Of a stretch of DNA of 64,000 bases, positions 57,115-64,000 are shown piece after piece. The DNA is from Pseudomonas sp. S09G 359 (GTDB taxonomy: Bacteria; Pseudomonadota; Gammaproteobacteria; Pseudomonadales; Pseudomonadaceae), in contig NZ_CP025263.1 of the NCBI RefSeq assembly GCF_002843605.1, positions 5,981,501 through 6,045,500 of the forward strand, written 5' to 3'. The notes beneath the pieces are model-generated. The model was not told the origin of the DNA. It worked only from the letters and a program-made list of their open reading frames with translations, and made no database searches. Numbering within the stretch: position 1 is the first letter of the stretch; every line of letters begins with the position of its first letter. The position numbers were made by a program, and so were the translations under genes.

Positions 57115-57530
57115 CCCAGTTGACGCGGGATGCGGTAGAGGTAGAACAGCACCATTGTCGAAAGCGCCAACAGAAACAGTGGCACCGCTTCGAGGCCGAC
57201 GAACACCGCCAGCGCGCCGATCCAGGCCGGTACGGCCGCCACCAGCAACGCCGTGCGCCGGCGGGCCGCGAGGGTAATCCACGCAGCCGGTTCTTCGGGG
57301 GTGTCGAGGGCTTTGGAGGTGGCGATCAGCGCGTGTTTATAGCCGTTGAAGTAGCGCAGGCTCAGAAACATCGAGGCCACGCCGGCGATAAAGAACGGCA
57401 TGGCCAGCACCGGCAGCAGGGACTCGGCCTGGCCAAACACCAGGTTGATCACGAACAACGGCAGCAGCGCCAGGGCCAGGTACTGCCACCAGTTGAAGGA
57501 CAGTCTCCGCTTCACCTGGCCACGGGTCAC
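57111..57530 (-). CDS. Conserved small membrane protein
   Basis: I do not recognise a family with certainty. 139 residues with four hydrophobic helices ([68 protein letters not shown]) and a basic N-terminus. The GTG start overlaps the ribA stop (GTGA), and its stop overlaps the btuF start, so it is translated as part of a ribA-orf-btuF run. Confidence 0.75.
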   Translation of the reverse strand: MTRGQVKRRLSFNWWQYLALALLPLFVINLVFGQAESLLPVLAMPFFIAGVASMFLSLRYFNGYKHALIATSKALDTPEEPAAWITLAARRRTALLVAAVPAWIGALAVFVGLEAVPLFLLALSTMVLFYLYRIPRQLG

Positions 57531-58144
57531 GCGCGGTCGACCTCGCCCTGATGCTCGTTGCCCATCATGTGGTCGAGCTTGCTGGCTTTGGTGGCCAGGT
57601 AGAGTTTGTTGTGCGGGTTGTGCCCGGTGTGCAGCGGCACGCGCTCGGCCACGGTGATGCCCATCTCGGTCAAGGCTTTGACCTTGCGCGGGTTGTTGGT
57701 CATCAGCCGCAGGGACTTGACCCCCAAGTGCTCCAGCATCGGCAGGCAGATCGCGTAGTCACGTTGGTCGGCAGCGAACCCCAGGCGCTCGTTGGCCTCG
57801 ACGGTATCGGCGCCGCCATCTTGCAACTCGTAGGCGCGAATCTTGTTCATCAGGCCAATGCCACGGCCTTCCTGACGCAGGTACAGCAATACGCCCCGAC
57901 CTTCGCGGGCGATGGCGCGCATGGCAGCTTCCAGTTGCGAACCGCAGTCGCAACGCTGGCTGAACAGTGCATCGCCGGTCAGGCATTCGGAGTGCACACG
58001 CCCCAGCACCGGTGCGCCATCAGCGATATCACCCAGGCTGAGCACGACATGCTCGCGCCCGGTGGCCTCTTCGAGAAAGCCGTTCATGGTGAACGTGGCA
58101 AAAGGGGTAGGCAGCTTGGAAGCAGCGACGAAAACGACGGGCAC
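57527..58144 (-). CDS. ribA: GTP cyclohydrolase II
   Basis: A 205-residue enzyme that opens GTP in the first step of riboflavin synthesis. The zinc-binding cysteines are present in [19 protein letters not shown], and [15 protein letters not shown] is the catalytic region. It begins with GTG at 58144 ([14 protein letters not shown] is the usual start). Because the RibBA fusion in this window lacks these cysteines, this is the likely source of the activity. Confidence 0.96.
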   Translation of the reverse strand: MPVVFVAASKLPTPFATFTMNGFLEEATGREHVVLSLGDIADGAPVLGRVHSECLTGDALFSQRCDCGSQLEAAMRAIAREGRGVLLYLRQEGRGIGLMNKIRAYELQDGGADTVEANERLGFAADQRDYAICLPMLEHLGVKSLRLMTNNPRKVKALTEMGITVAERVPLHTGHNPHNKLYLATKASKLDHMMGNEHQGEVDRA

Positions 58145-58273
58145 CGTGTGCTCCTGATCTCAGTTTTTACAAAGGCGGCCATTGTAACAGTACGTTCCTA
58201 CACACGCTTAAGCTGAATTATCGCTGATAAAGATCAATCGGTTCGATTGGCCTTCGTCCTGGTTCTATGCAAC

Positions 58274-58990
58274 TCAGAACGGATAAGCCTGGTGCCAGCG
58301 CTCGAAAATCGGCCTGAGCTCGCCGCTTGCTATCAAGGCGGCCATACGCTGGTCGAACACGCCCGCCAACGCTCTGCCTCGCTCGTTGTCGGTAAACCCG
58401 ATATAGAGCGGTAATTCGACGATGGGGCTGAGCTTGAATTGCGTGGGATCTTTCGCCTGGCTGAGTACGAATTTGGACTCAGTCAGAGAGTCGATGTAAA
58501 AGTCCGCCCTGGCATGCTCGAGCATCGGCAGGATGCCATCCCGGCGCTCGATCTGGTTGAAGCGTTGTACGTTGGGCAAATAGGCCTCGAACTTGTAGCC
58601 ACGCACCCAAGCCAGGCGGTAATTGGCCAGCGTCGCCATAGTCGGCGTCGGGGCAGTAGCCAGCCCCAGCGCATAGATATGGTCGGAATCGTAGCGCCAT
58701 TTTGGGTACACCACGCCTTTGACTTCATCACGATAGGAACCGACCCAGCCATCCACCTCGCCGCGCCGGGCCAGGCCGACCGAGCGGGTATAAGGCACGC
58801 TGCGGGTTTGCAGCTTGATTCCGGCCGGCTCGAACACCTGGCGCAGCACGTCCCAGGCCAGGCCGCTGCCGTCGGCGTTGGTGTAGTCGTCCCAGGCCTC
58901 GCTGGCCAGCAGAACCTTGCCGGGCACCTGTGCCTGCGCAAGGGCCGTAAAGGCACAGAGCAGTATCAGCAGCCAACGGCGCACATCCAT
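58274..58990 (-). CDS. Periplasmic solute-binding protein, family 3
   Basis: A 238-residue amino-acid-type binding protein without a transporter beside it: signal peptide MDVRRWLLILLCAFTALAQA, then LASEAWDDYTNADGSGLAWD and TRSVPYTRSVGLARRGEVDG, and ERRDGILPMLEHARADFYID. Such orphan proteins may be sensors or scavengers; the ligand is unknown. It lies between thiL and ribA, where pseudomonads usually carry pgpA. Third-position composition is like its neighbours. Confidence 0.87.
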   Translation of the reverse strand: MDVRRWLLILLCAFTALAQAQVPGKVLLASEAWDDYTNADGSGLAWDVLRQVFEPAGIKLQTRSVPYTRSVGLARRGEVDGWVGSYRDEVKGVVYPKWRYDSDHIYALGLATAPTPTMATLANYRLAWVRGYKFEAYLPNVQRFNQIERRDGILPMLEHARADFYIDSLTESKFVLSQAKDPTQFKLSPIVELPLYIGFTDNERGRALAGVFDQRMAALIASGELRPIFERWHQAYPF

Positions 58991-59054
58991 AGTGGTGACC
59001 TCCTACAGGTCTTGCGTCCATTTGACTGCATAGAGGTTAGCGCAGCTCACCGAT

Positions 59055-60020
59055 TCAGGGCGTCTCGCGAAAATGCTGATAGCCGCGCACGGCCGGGGTG
59101 ATGTCCTGCCCATGGGCGTCGAGCAGCGTTACGCCCTGCCCTGCCTCGACCCGGCCGATCACATGGACCGGCCAGCCGCCGGCCAGCAAGGGTGCCAACT
59201 CGACGGGCGGTAGGGTAAACGCCAGCACATAGTCGTCGCCGCCGCTCAAAGCCGCCACCCGCGCCACGTCATCGCCGACAAACGCCAGCAGGGCCTCGGA
59301 CAACGGCAAGCGCTGGCGCTCGATCAACAGGCTGACAGCCGATGCCTTGGCGATATGCCCGCAATCAGCCAGTAGCCCATCGGAGATATCCATCGCGGAC
59401 GTGGCCTTGCCGCGCAGCGCCAGCCCGAGGGCCAGCTGGGGTTGCGGCGACCAGTAGTGCGCCAGCAATGGATCAGCAATCGCCGCGTCGGCGCTGCGCT
59501 GGCCCAATACCAGCGGCAAGGCGCCGGCGGCATTGCCCAGTTCGCCGCCCACGCACAGCAGGTCGCCGGGCTGCGCGCCGCTGCGGGTCAACGCCTGCCC
59601 GGCCGGCACCCGGCCAAACACGGTCAGGGTCAGGCTCAGCGGGCCGCGTGTGGTGTCGCCGCCCACCAGGCCTACGCCGCAGCTTTGCGCCATGGCGTTC
59701 AAACCCTGGGCATAGCGTTGCAGCCAATGGGCATCGACGGTGGGAGTGGTGAGTGCGAGGGTAAAGGCAAGGGGGTGGGCGCCCATGGCGGCCAGGTCGC
59801 TCACCGCCACGGCCAGCGAGCGCTGGCCGAGCAGGAACGGGTCGCAGGGGTCGGCAAAATGCACCCCCGCCACCAATGTATCGGTGGAGATCGCCAGCTG
59901 CTCCCCGGCGGGGAGCGCCAGCAAGGCGCAATCATCGCCGATCCCCAGGGCAATGCCTTCGCCGCCCTGCGCACAAGGCGCGGCGGCAAAGTATTTGTGG
60001 ATCAGCTCAAACTCGCCCAT
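59055..60020 (-). CDS. thiL: Thiamine-monophosphate kinase
   Basis: A 321-residue PurM-like kinase converting thiamine phosphate to thiamine diphosphate. It has GIGDDCALL and STDTLVAGVHF near the N-terminus, LVGGDTTRGPLSL, and MDISDGLLADCGHIA. Follows nusB by 18 bases in the riboflavin-nusB-thiL run. Confidence 0.97.
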   Translation of the reverse strand: MGEFELIHKYFAAAPCAQGGEGIALGIGDDCALLALPAGEQLAISTDTLVAGVHFADPCDPFLLGQRSLAVAVSDLAAMGAHPLAFTLALTTPTVDAHWLQRYAQGLNAMAQSCGVGLVGGDTTRGPLSLTLTVFGRVPAGQALTRSGAQPGDLLCVGGELGNAAGALPLVLGQRSADAAIADPLLAHYWSPQPQLALGLALRGKATSAMDISDGLLADCGHIAKASAVSLLIERQRLPLSEALLAFVGDDVARVAALSGGDDYVLAFTLPPVELAPLLAGGWPVHVIGRVEAGQGVTLLDAHGQDITPAVRGYQHFRETP

Positions 60021-60038
60021 CGAGAACTCAAGCGCGGC

Positions 60039-60539
60039 TTAGCGCTTGTGTTCCTTCACTTCGGCTTCACGCAGGCGTGGGGCCAGCTTGTCGAGTACGC
60101 CGTTGACGAACTTGTGGCCGTCGGTCGAACCGTAGACTTTCGCCAGTTCGATGCCTTCGTTGATCACCACGCGGTACGGCACGTCGACGCGCTTGAGCAG
60201 TTCCCAGGTGGACAGGCGCAGTACGGCCAGCTCAACCGGGTCCAGCTCTTCGAGGGTCAGGTCCAGGCATGGCGACAGCGCTGCATCGATCTCGGTCAGG
60301 TTGGCCGGAACACCGTGAAGGATGTCGTGGAAGTAGCTCTGGTCGGCGAAGGTGAAGTCGTTATCGACGCGGAACTGCGCTTCGATTTCGTTCAGCGAAG
60401 TACCGGCCATATGGCGCTGGTACAGCGCCTGGGTGGCGAGCTGGCGGGCAGCACGGCGCTTTTCGCTTTTCGAAGGCTTGCCGGCATCGGCCGGACGCTC
60501 GTCGCGCGGGTTGAAACGATCGCTCTCGTCGGAAATCAC
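60039..60539 (-). CDS. nusB: Transcription antitermination factor NusB
   Basis: A 166-residue all-helical RNA-binding protein with S10 forms part of the rRNA antitermination complex. Segments [20 protein letters not shown] and [20 protein letters not shown], then [14 protein letters not shown], are family hallmarks. The N-terminal 25 residues are a charged extension. It overlaps the ribE stop by four bases. Confidence 0.97.
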   Translation of the reverse strand: MISDESDRFNPRDERPADAGKPSKSEKRRAARQLATQALYQRHMAGTSLNEIEAQFRVDNDFTFADQSYFHDILHGVPANLTEIDAALSPCLDLTLEELDPVELAVLRLSTWELLKRVDVPYRVVINEGIELAKVYGSTDGHKFVNGVLDKLAPRLREAEVKEHKR

Positions 60540-61012
60540 TTGGCCTCCAACTGCGACAGCAGGCTGACCATTTCCAGGGCGGACAGGGCAGCTTCAGCGC
60601 CCTTGTTACCGGCCTTGGTGCCGGAACGCTCGATGGCTTGCTCGATGGAATCAACGGTCAGTACGCCGAAGGCAACCGGCACGCCGAACTCCATGGACAC
60701 CTGGGCCAGGCCCTTGGTGCATTCGCCAGCCACGTATTCGAAGTGCGGAGTACCGCCACGAATGACCGCGCCCAGGGCGATGATCGCCGCGTATTCACCC
60801 TGCTGTGCAACTTTTTGCGCAACCAGTGGAATTTCGAAGGCGCCAGGGGCGCGGATGATCGTGATGTCGCTCTCGCTCACACCGTGGCGAACCAGGGCGT
60901 CCACGGCACCGCTTACCAGGCTTTCAACCACAAAGCTGTTGAAGCGGCCAACCACCAGGGCATAGCGGCCTTTGGGGGCGATGAAGGTACCTTCGATGGT
61001 CTTCAGGGTCAT
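60536..61012 (-). CDS. ribE: 6,7-dimethyl-8-ribityllumazine synthase
   Basis: A 158-residue enzyme (RibH in other naming) condensing the butanone phosphate with the pyrimidine diamine. Catalytic histidine in [29 protein letters not shown] for substrate binding, and [19 protein letters not shown]. Forms a capsid-like or pentameric assembly in the cytoplasm. 88 bases separate it from ribBA. Confidence 0.97.
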   Translation of the reverse strand: MTLKTIEGTFIAPKGRYALVVGRFNSFVVESLVSGAVDALVRHGVSESDITIIRAPGAFEIPLVAQKVAQQGEYAAIIALGAVIRGGTPHFEYVAGECTKGLAQVSMEFGVPVAFGVLTVDSIEQAIERSGTKAGNKGAEAALSALEMVSLLSQLEAK

Positions 61013-61100
61013 TCGGCAATTCTCTTAAAGAGCCGGGACGCGAAAAGTGCGTCCCTCAGTGATGATTTAACCGCGAACAAGGGGCAAAAAACGCCGGCCT

Positions 61101-62192
61101 TTATTCGGAGGGCACGTATTCTACAACTTCCAGGTCGAAACCGGATATCGCATTAAATTTCATCGGTGCGCTCATCAGGCGCATTTTACGCACACCGAGG
61201 TCGCGCAGGATCTGCGAACCGGCACCGACGATGCTGTAGGTGGTCGGCGTTTTGACCTGGGTGTGCTCGGCGGTCTCGCGGATATGCGCGAGCAATACGT
61301 CGCCATCCACCGGGTTGCCCAACAGCAACACTACACCGCTGCCGGCCTCGGAGACCGCGGCCATGGCGGCGCGCAGGCTCCAGCGGCCCGGTTGCTTGAC
61401 CATCAGCAGGTCGCGCAATGGGTCCATGTTGTGCACGCGCACCAGGGTCGGTTCGTCGGCGCAGATGGAGCCCAGGGTCAGGGCCATGTGCACGTCGCCT
61501 TCCACTGAATCACGGTAGGTCACCAAGTTGAATTGGCCCAGTTCGCTGTCCAGTGGCTGCTCGGCAATCCGCTGAACGGTACGTTCGTGGATCATGCGGT
61601 AGTGAATCAGGTCGGCAATCGTACCGATCTTGATGTCGTGTTCGGCGGCAAAGGCTTCGAGTTCGGCGCGACGGGCCATGGTGCCGTCGTCGTTCATCAC
61701 TTCGCAGATCACCCCGCTCGGCTCGAAACCAGCCATGCGCGCCAGGTCGCAGGCGGCTTCGGTGTGGCCAGCGCGTGCGAGGGTGCCGCCCGGTTGCGCC
61801 ATCAGCGGGAAGATGTGGCCCGGGCTCACAATGTCTTCGGCCTTGGCATCTTTGGCGGCAGCGGCTTGTACGGTGCGGGCGCGGTCAGCGGCGGAAATGC
61901 CGGTGGTGACGCCGGTAGTCGCTTCAATCGACACGGTGAACTTGGTACCAAAACCCGACCCATTGCGCGGCGCCATCAACGGCAGCTTGAGCAGTTCGCA
62001 GCGCTCACGGCTCATGGGCATGCAGATCAGCCCACGGGCGTGCTTGGCCATGAAGTTGATGTGCTCGGGCTTGCAGGCCTCGGCGGCCATGATGATGTCG
62101 CCTTCGTTCTCGCGGTCTTCGTCATCCATCAGGATGACCATCTTGCCTTGGCGGATGTCTTCAACCAGTTCTTCGATGCTATTGAGCGCCAC
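61101..62192 (-). CDS. ribBA: 3,4-dihydroxy-2-butanone-4-phosphate synthase with GTP cyclohydrolase II-like domain
   Basis: A 363-residue two-domain protein. The N-terminal RibB domain (about 1-205) is intact: ILMDDEDRENEGDIIMA and RAGHTEAACDLARMAG. The C-terminal domain (about 210-360) has the GTP cyclohydrolase II fold but no zinc cysteines; where RibA has [14 protein letters not shown] this one reads ICADEPTLVRVHN, so cyclohydrolase activity is unlikely. The ribA gene in this window keeps those residues. Confidence 0.94.
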   Translation of the reverse strand: MALNSIEELVEDIRQGKMVILMDDEDRENEGDIIMAAEACKPEHINFMAKHARGLICMPMSRERCELLKLPLMAPRNGSGFGTKFTVSIEATTGVTTGISAADRARTVQAAAAKDAKAEDIVSPGHIFPLMAQPGGTLARAGHTEAACDLARMAGFEPSGVICEVMNDDGTMARRAELEAFAAEHDIKIGTIADLIHYRMIHERTVQRIAEQPLDSELGQFNLVTYRDSVEGDVHMALTLGSICADEPTLVRVHNMDPLRDLLMVKQPGRWSLRAAMAAVSEAGSGVVLLLGNPVDGDVLLAHIRETAEHTQVKTPTTYSIVGAGSQILRDLGVRKMRLMSAPMKFNAISGFDLEVVEYVPSE

Positions 62193-62207
62193 GCGGCACC
62201 CCCTTGG

Positions 62208-62870
62208 TCAGGATTTCAGGTAGCCGTTAGCGGCCAGAAAACTTTCGGTGATGTTCCCTGCTGCTGGCTCTGCGGCCTTATCGCCCAACAACAGGCGCTC
62301 CAGGTAACGGGCAAGCAAGTCGACTTCCAGGTTCACCCGGCGACCTGGCTGGTACGACGCCATGATGGTTTCGCTCAGGGTGTGGGGAATGATGGTCAGT
62401 TCAAATTCGGCGCCATTCACGGCGTTCACGGTCAGGCTGGTGCCGTCGACGGTGATCGAGCCTTTGTGGGCGATGTACTTGGCCAGCTCTTTCGGCGCGC
62501 GGATGCGGAATTCCACGGCACGCGCGTTTTCGCTGCGGGCAACCACTTCGCCGACGCCGTCGACGTGGCCGCTGACCAGGTGGCCACCGAGACGCGTGGT
62601 GGGGGTCAGGGCTTTTTCCAGGTTGACCGGGCTGCCGGCCTTGAGGTCGTTCATCGCCGTGCAGTCGAGGGTTTCGCGGCTGACGTCGGCGGCAAAGCCG
62701 TTGCCCGGCAACTCGATGACGGTCAGGCACACGCCGCTGACGGCGATGCTGTCGCCCAGCTTGACGTCGCCGAGGTCGAGCTTGCCGGTTTCAACCAGCA
62801 GGCGCACGTCGCCGCCCTTTGGGGTCATGGCGCGGATGCTGCCGATGGATTCGATAATGCCGGTGAACAT
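62208..62870 (-). CDS. ribC: Riboflavin synthase (alpha subunit)
   Basis: A 220-residue enzyme with two lumazine-binding repeats: MFTGIIESIGSI and GDSIAVSGVCLTV in the first, LVSGHVDGVGEV and ITVDGTSLTVNAV in the second. It dismutates two lumazines into riboflavin. ATG 62870 gives the invariant MFTGI start, so the longer frame was rejected. It lies 15 bases upstream of ribBA and downstream of ribD. Confidence 0.97.
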   Translation of the reverse strand: MFTGIIESIGSIRAMTPKGGDVRLLVETGKLDLGDVKLGDSIAVSGVCLTVIELPGNGFAADVSRETLDCTAMNDLKAGSPVNLEKALTPTTRLGGHLVSGHVDGVGEVVARSENARAVEFRIRAPKELAKYIAHKGSITVDGTSLTVNAVNGAEFELTIIPHTLSETIMASYQPGRRVNLEVDLLARYLERLLLGDKAAEPAAGNITESFLAANGYLKS

Positions 62871-62918
62871 GGCCTTCTCCTGGAAACGGGGTGCGGGCAC
62901 CTGAGCGCCCGGTCAGAA

Positions 62919-64000
62919 TTATACGCTCGCTGCTGGAACCGGGATGGCAGTGACTCGCCAGTCGTCGCCTACAGCGCGCATTTCAGTGATCTTGAGTTGG
63001 GGGGCGTCGGCCAGTTTCTCAAGCGGCCAGTCGAGCAAAGGCCGGGCGGCGGAGCCGAGGAACTTGCCGGCGACGAAAATTACGTATTCGTCCACCAGCC
63101 CCTGCTGGGCAAATGCGCCGGCCAGGCTTGGGCCGGCCTCCACCAGGACTTCGTTGACGCCCCGGGCAGCCAGTGCCACCAGCGCCGAACGCAGGTCCAC
63201 CTGGCCTTCGACGCCCGGCACCACCAGGCACTCGGGGCCACGGGGGAACTGGTTTTCCGCGGTCACGCAGGTGATCACCAGCGCCGGGCCGGCCTTGAAG
63301 AACGGTGCGTTGAGCGGCACACGCAGGCGGCCGTCGATCAGCACGCGCAGCGGCGGGCGCGACATCGCCAGCGCGGTGGTGGCTTCATCCAGGCCCAGCT
63401 CGGCGGCGCGCACGGTGAGGCGGGCGCCGTCGGCCAGCACGGTGTCGGCGCCGGTCAGTACCACACTGGCCTCGGCGCGCAGGCGCTGCACGGCGGCGCG
63501 GGCGGCCGGGCCGGTGATCCATTGGCTTTCGCCGCTGGCCATCGCGGTGCGACCGTCCAGGCTCATCGCCAGCTTGACCCGCACAAACGGCAGGCCGTGT
63601 TCCATGCGTTTGAGGAAGCCGGGGTTCAAGGCGCGGGCGTCTTTTTCCAGCACGCCGCTGCAAATCTCGATACCGGCCTGGGCCAGGCGCTGCATGCCAC
63701 GCCCCGCCACATCAGGGTTGGGGTCCTGCATGCCGGCCACCACCCGTGCGACGCCAGCACTCACCAGCGCATCGGCGCATGGCGGGGTACGCCCGTGGTG
63801 ACTGCACGGTTCGAGAGTCACATACACCGTGGCACCCCGGGCCTTGTCACCGGCGGCACGCAGGGCATTCGGCTCGGCATGGGGTTCGCCGGTGCGCTCG
63901 TGCCAGCCTTCGCCGACAATCTGCCCATCGCGCACGATCACGCAACCCACGCGAGGGTTGGGATGGGTGGTGTACAGGCCTTTGCGCGCCAGTTCGAGGG
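62919..64000 (-). CDS. ribD: Riboflavin deaminase/reductase RibD, start outside window
   Basis: The frame continues past the right edge, so the N-terminus is missing. The deaminase domain shows zinc ligands in GEPHAEPNAL and PCSHHGRTPPCADAL; the reductase domain starts near GLPFVRVKLAMSLDGRTAMA and contains VLTGADTVLADGARL. Together they convert the pyrimidine from RibA to the diamine used by RibE. First gene of the visible ribD-ribC-ribBA-ribE-nusB-thiL run. Confidence 0.96.
   Translation of the reverse strand, partial: LELARKGLYTTHPNPRVGCVIVRDGQIVGEGWHERTGEPHAEPNALRAAGDKARGATVYVTLEPCSHHGRTPPCADALVSAGVARVVAGMQDPNPDVAGRGMQRLAQAGIEICSGVLEKDARALNPGFLKRMEHGLPFVRVKLAMSLDGRTAMASGESQWITGPAARAAVQRLRAEASVVLTGADTVLADGARLTVRAAELGLDEATTALAMSRPPLRVLIDGRLRVPLNAPFFKAGPALVITCVTAENQFPRGPECLVVPGVEGQVDLRSALVALAARGVNEVLVEAGPSLAGAFAQQGLVDEYVIFVAGKFLGSAARPLLDWPLEKLADAPQLKITEMRAVGDDWRVTAIPVPAASV

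Noticed and set aside
61013..61100. FMN riboswitch upstream of ribE
   Set aside because: Only 88 bases are available and the conserved RFN segments are not visible; the gap before ribBA is 15 bases.

Overview
This window is chromosomal DNA from a gamma-proteobacterium, almost certainly a Pseudomonas of the P. fluorescens group. Coding GC is high with strong G/C third positions. The gene order phoH-ybeY-corC-lnt ... leuS-lptE-holA ... lipA-lipB-ybeD-PBP5-rlpA-mltB-rodA-PBP2-rlmH-rsfS-nadD-proA ... ubiX-mpl-ethanolamine genes ... xseB-ispA-dxs ... ribA ... thiL-nusB-ribE-ribBA-ribC-ribD is, as I remember it, the pseudomonad backbone order. Intergenic gaps are littered with REP/REPIN palindromes (cores GTGGGAGCGGGCTTGCTCGC and GTGGGAGGGGGCTTGCCCCC) of the kind known from P. 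fluorescens. No rRNA, tRNA, insertion sequence, CRISPR array or complete prophage is visible.

Layout. 1-3.3 kb: end of phoH, then ybeY, corC, lnt. 3.4-9.2 kb: a YdcF-like protein, a small unknown protein, leuS, lptE, holA. 9.4-12.1 kb: arfA (with a terminator hairpin inside its coding region), a lipoprotein lytic transglycosylase, an LD-carboxypeptidase. 12.2-23.6 kb, all on the minus strand: lipoate genes (lipA, lipB, ybeD), cell-wall genes (PBP5, rlpA, mltB, rodA, PBP2), and ribosome/NAD/proline genes (rlmH, rsfS, nadD, proA). 23.8-31.4 kb is a more variable stretch: alkyl-adenine glycosylase, a DedA-PAP2 fusion, a LON-domain protein, LrgA/LrgB, a MaoC hydratase, a MORN-repeat/legumain-like protease lipoprotein, an NAD(P)-binding protein and a YceK-like lipoprotein. 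31.4-41 kb: ubiX, mpl, then the ethanolamine module (sigma-54 activator, aldehyde dehydrogenase, permease, EutB, EutC). 41-44 kb: GNAT, DedA, MtfA-like peptidase, inorganic pyrophosphatase.

44-51 kb is the accessory part: an orphan S24-type phage-like repressor, a YcaC hydrolase, a GAF histidine kinase, a YhcG-type PDDEXK protein, an oxidoreductase/MerR pair, and a Fic gene broken by one frameshift. 51-58 kb: xseB, ispA, dxs, then B12 uptake genes (BtuB-like receptor, BtuF-like binding protein), a small membrane protein and ribA. 58-64 kb: a solute-binding protein, thiL, nusB and the riboflavin genes through ribD, which is cut by the window end.

How the genes work together. The cell-envelope genes cover lipoprotein acylation (Lnt), LPS assembly (LptE), peptidoglycan elongation (RodA/PBP2), trimming and septal processing (PBP5, RlpA, MltB-type enzymes, LD-carboxypeptidase), muropeptide recycling (Mpl), and possibly undecaprenyl-phosphate recycling (DedA, PAP2) fed by IspA/Dxs. 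The ethanolamine genes need adenosylcobalamin, and B12 uptake genes lie about 14 kb away. Stand-alone RibA supplies the GTP cyclohydrolase II activity that the degenerate second half of RibBA appears to lack. The best leads are the MORN-legumain lipoprotein, the DedA-PAP2 fusion, the fic remnant with its dyad operator, the REP-derived 18-bp tandem array, a hybrid REPIN, a MerR-type long-spacer promoter, and a solute-binding protein sitting where pgpA is expected.
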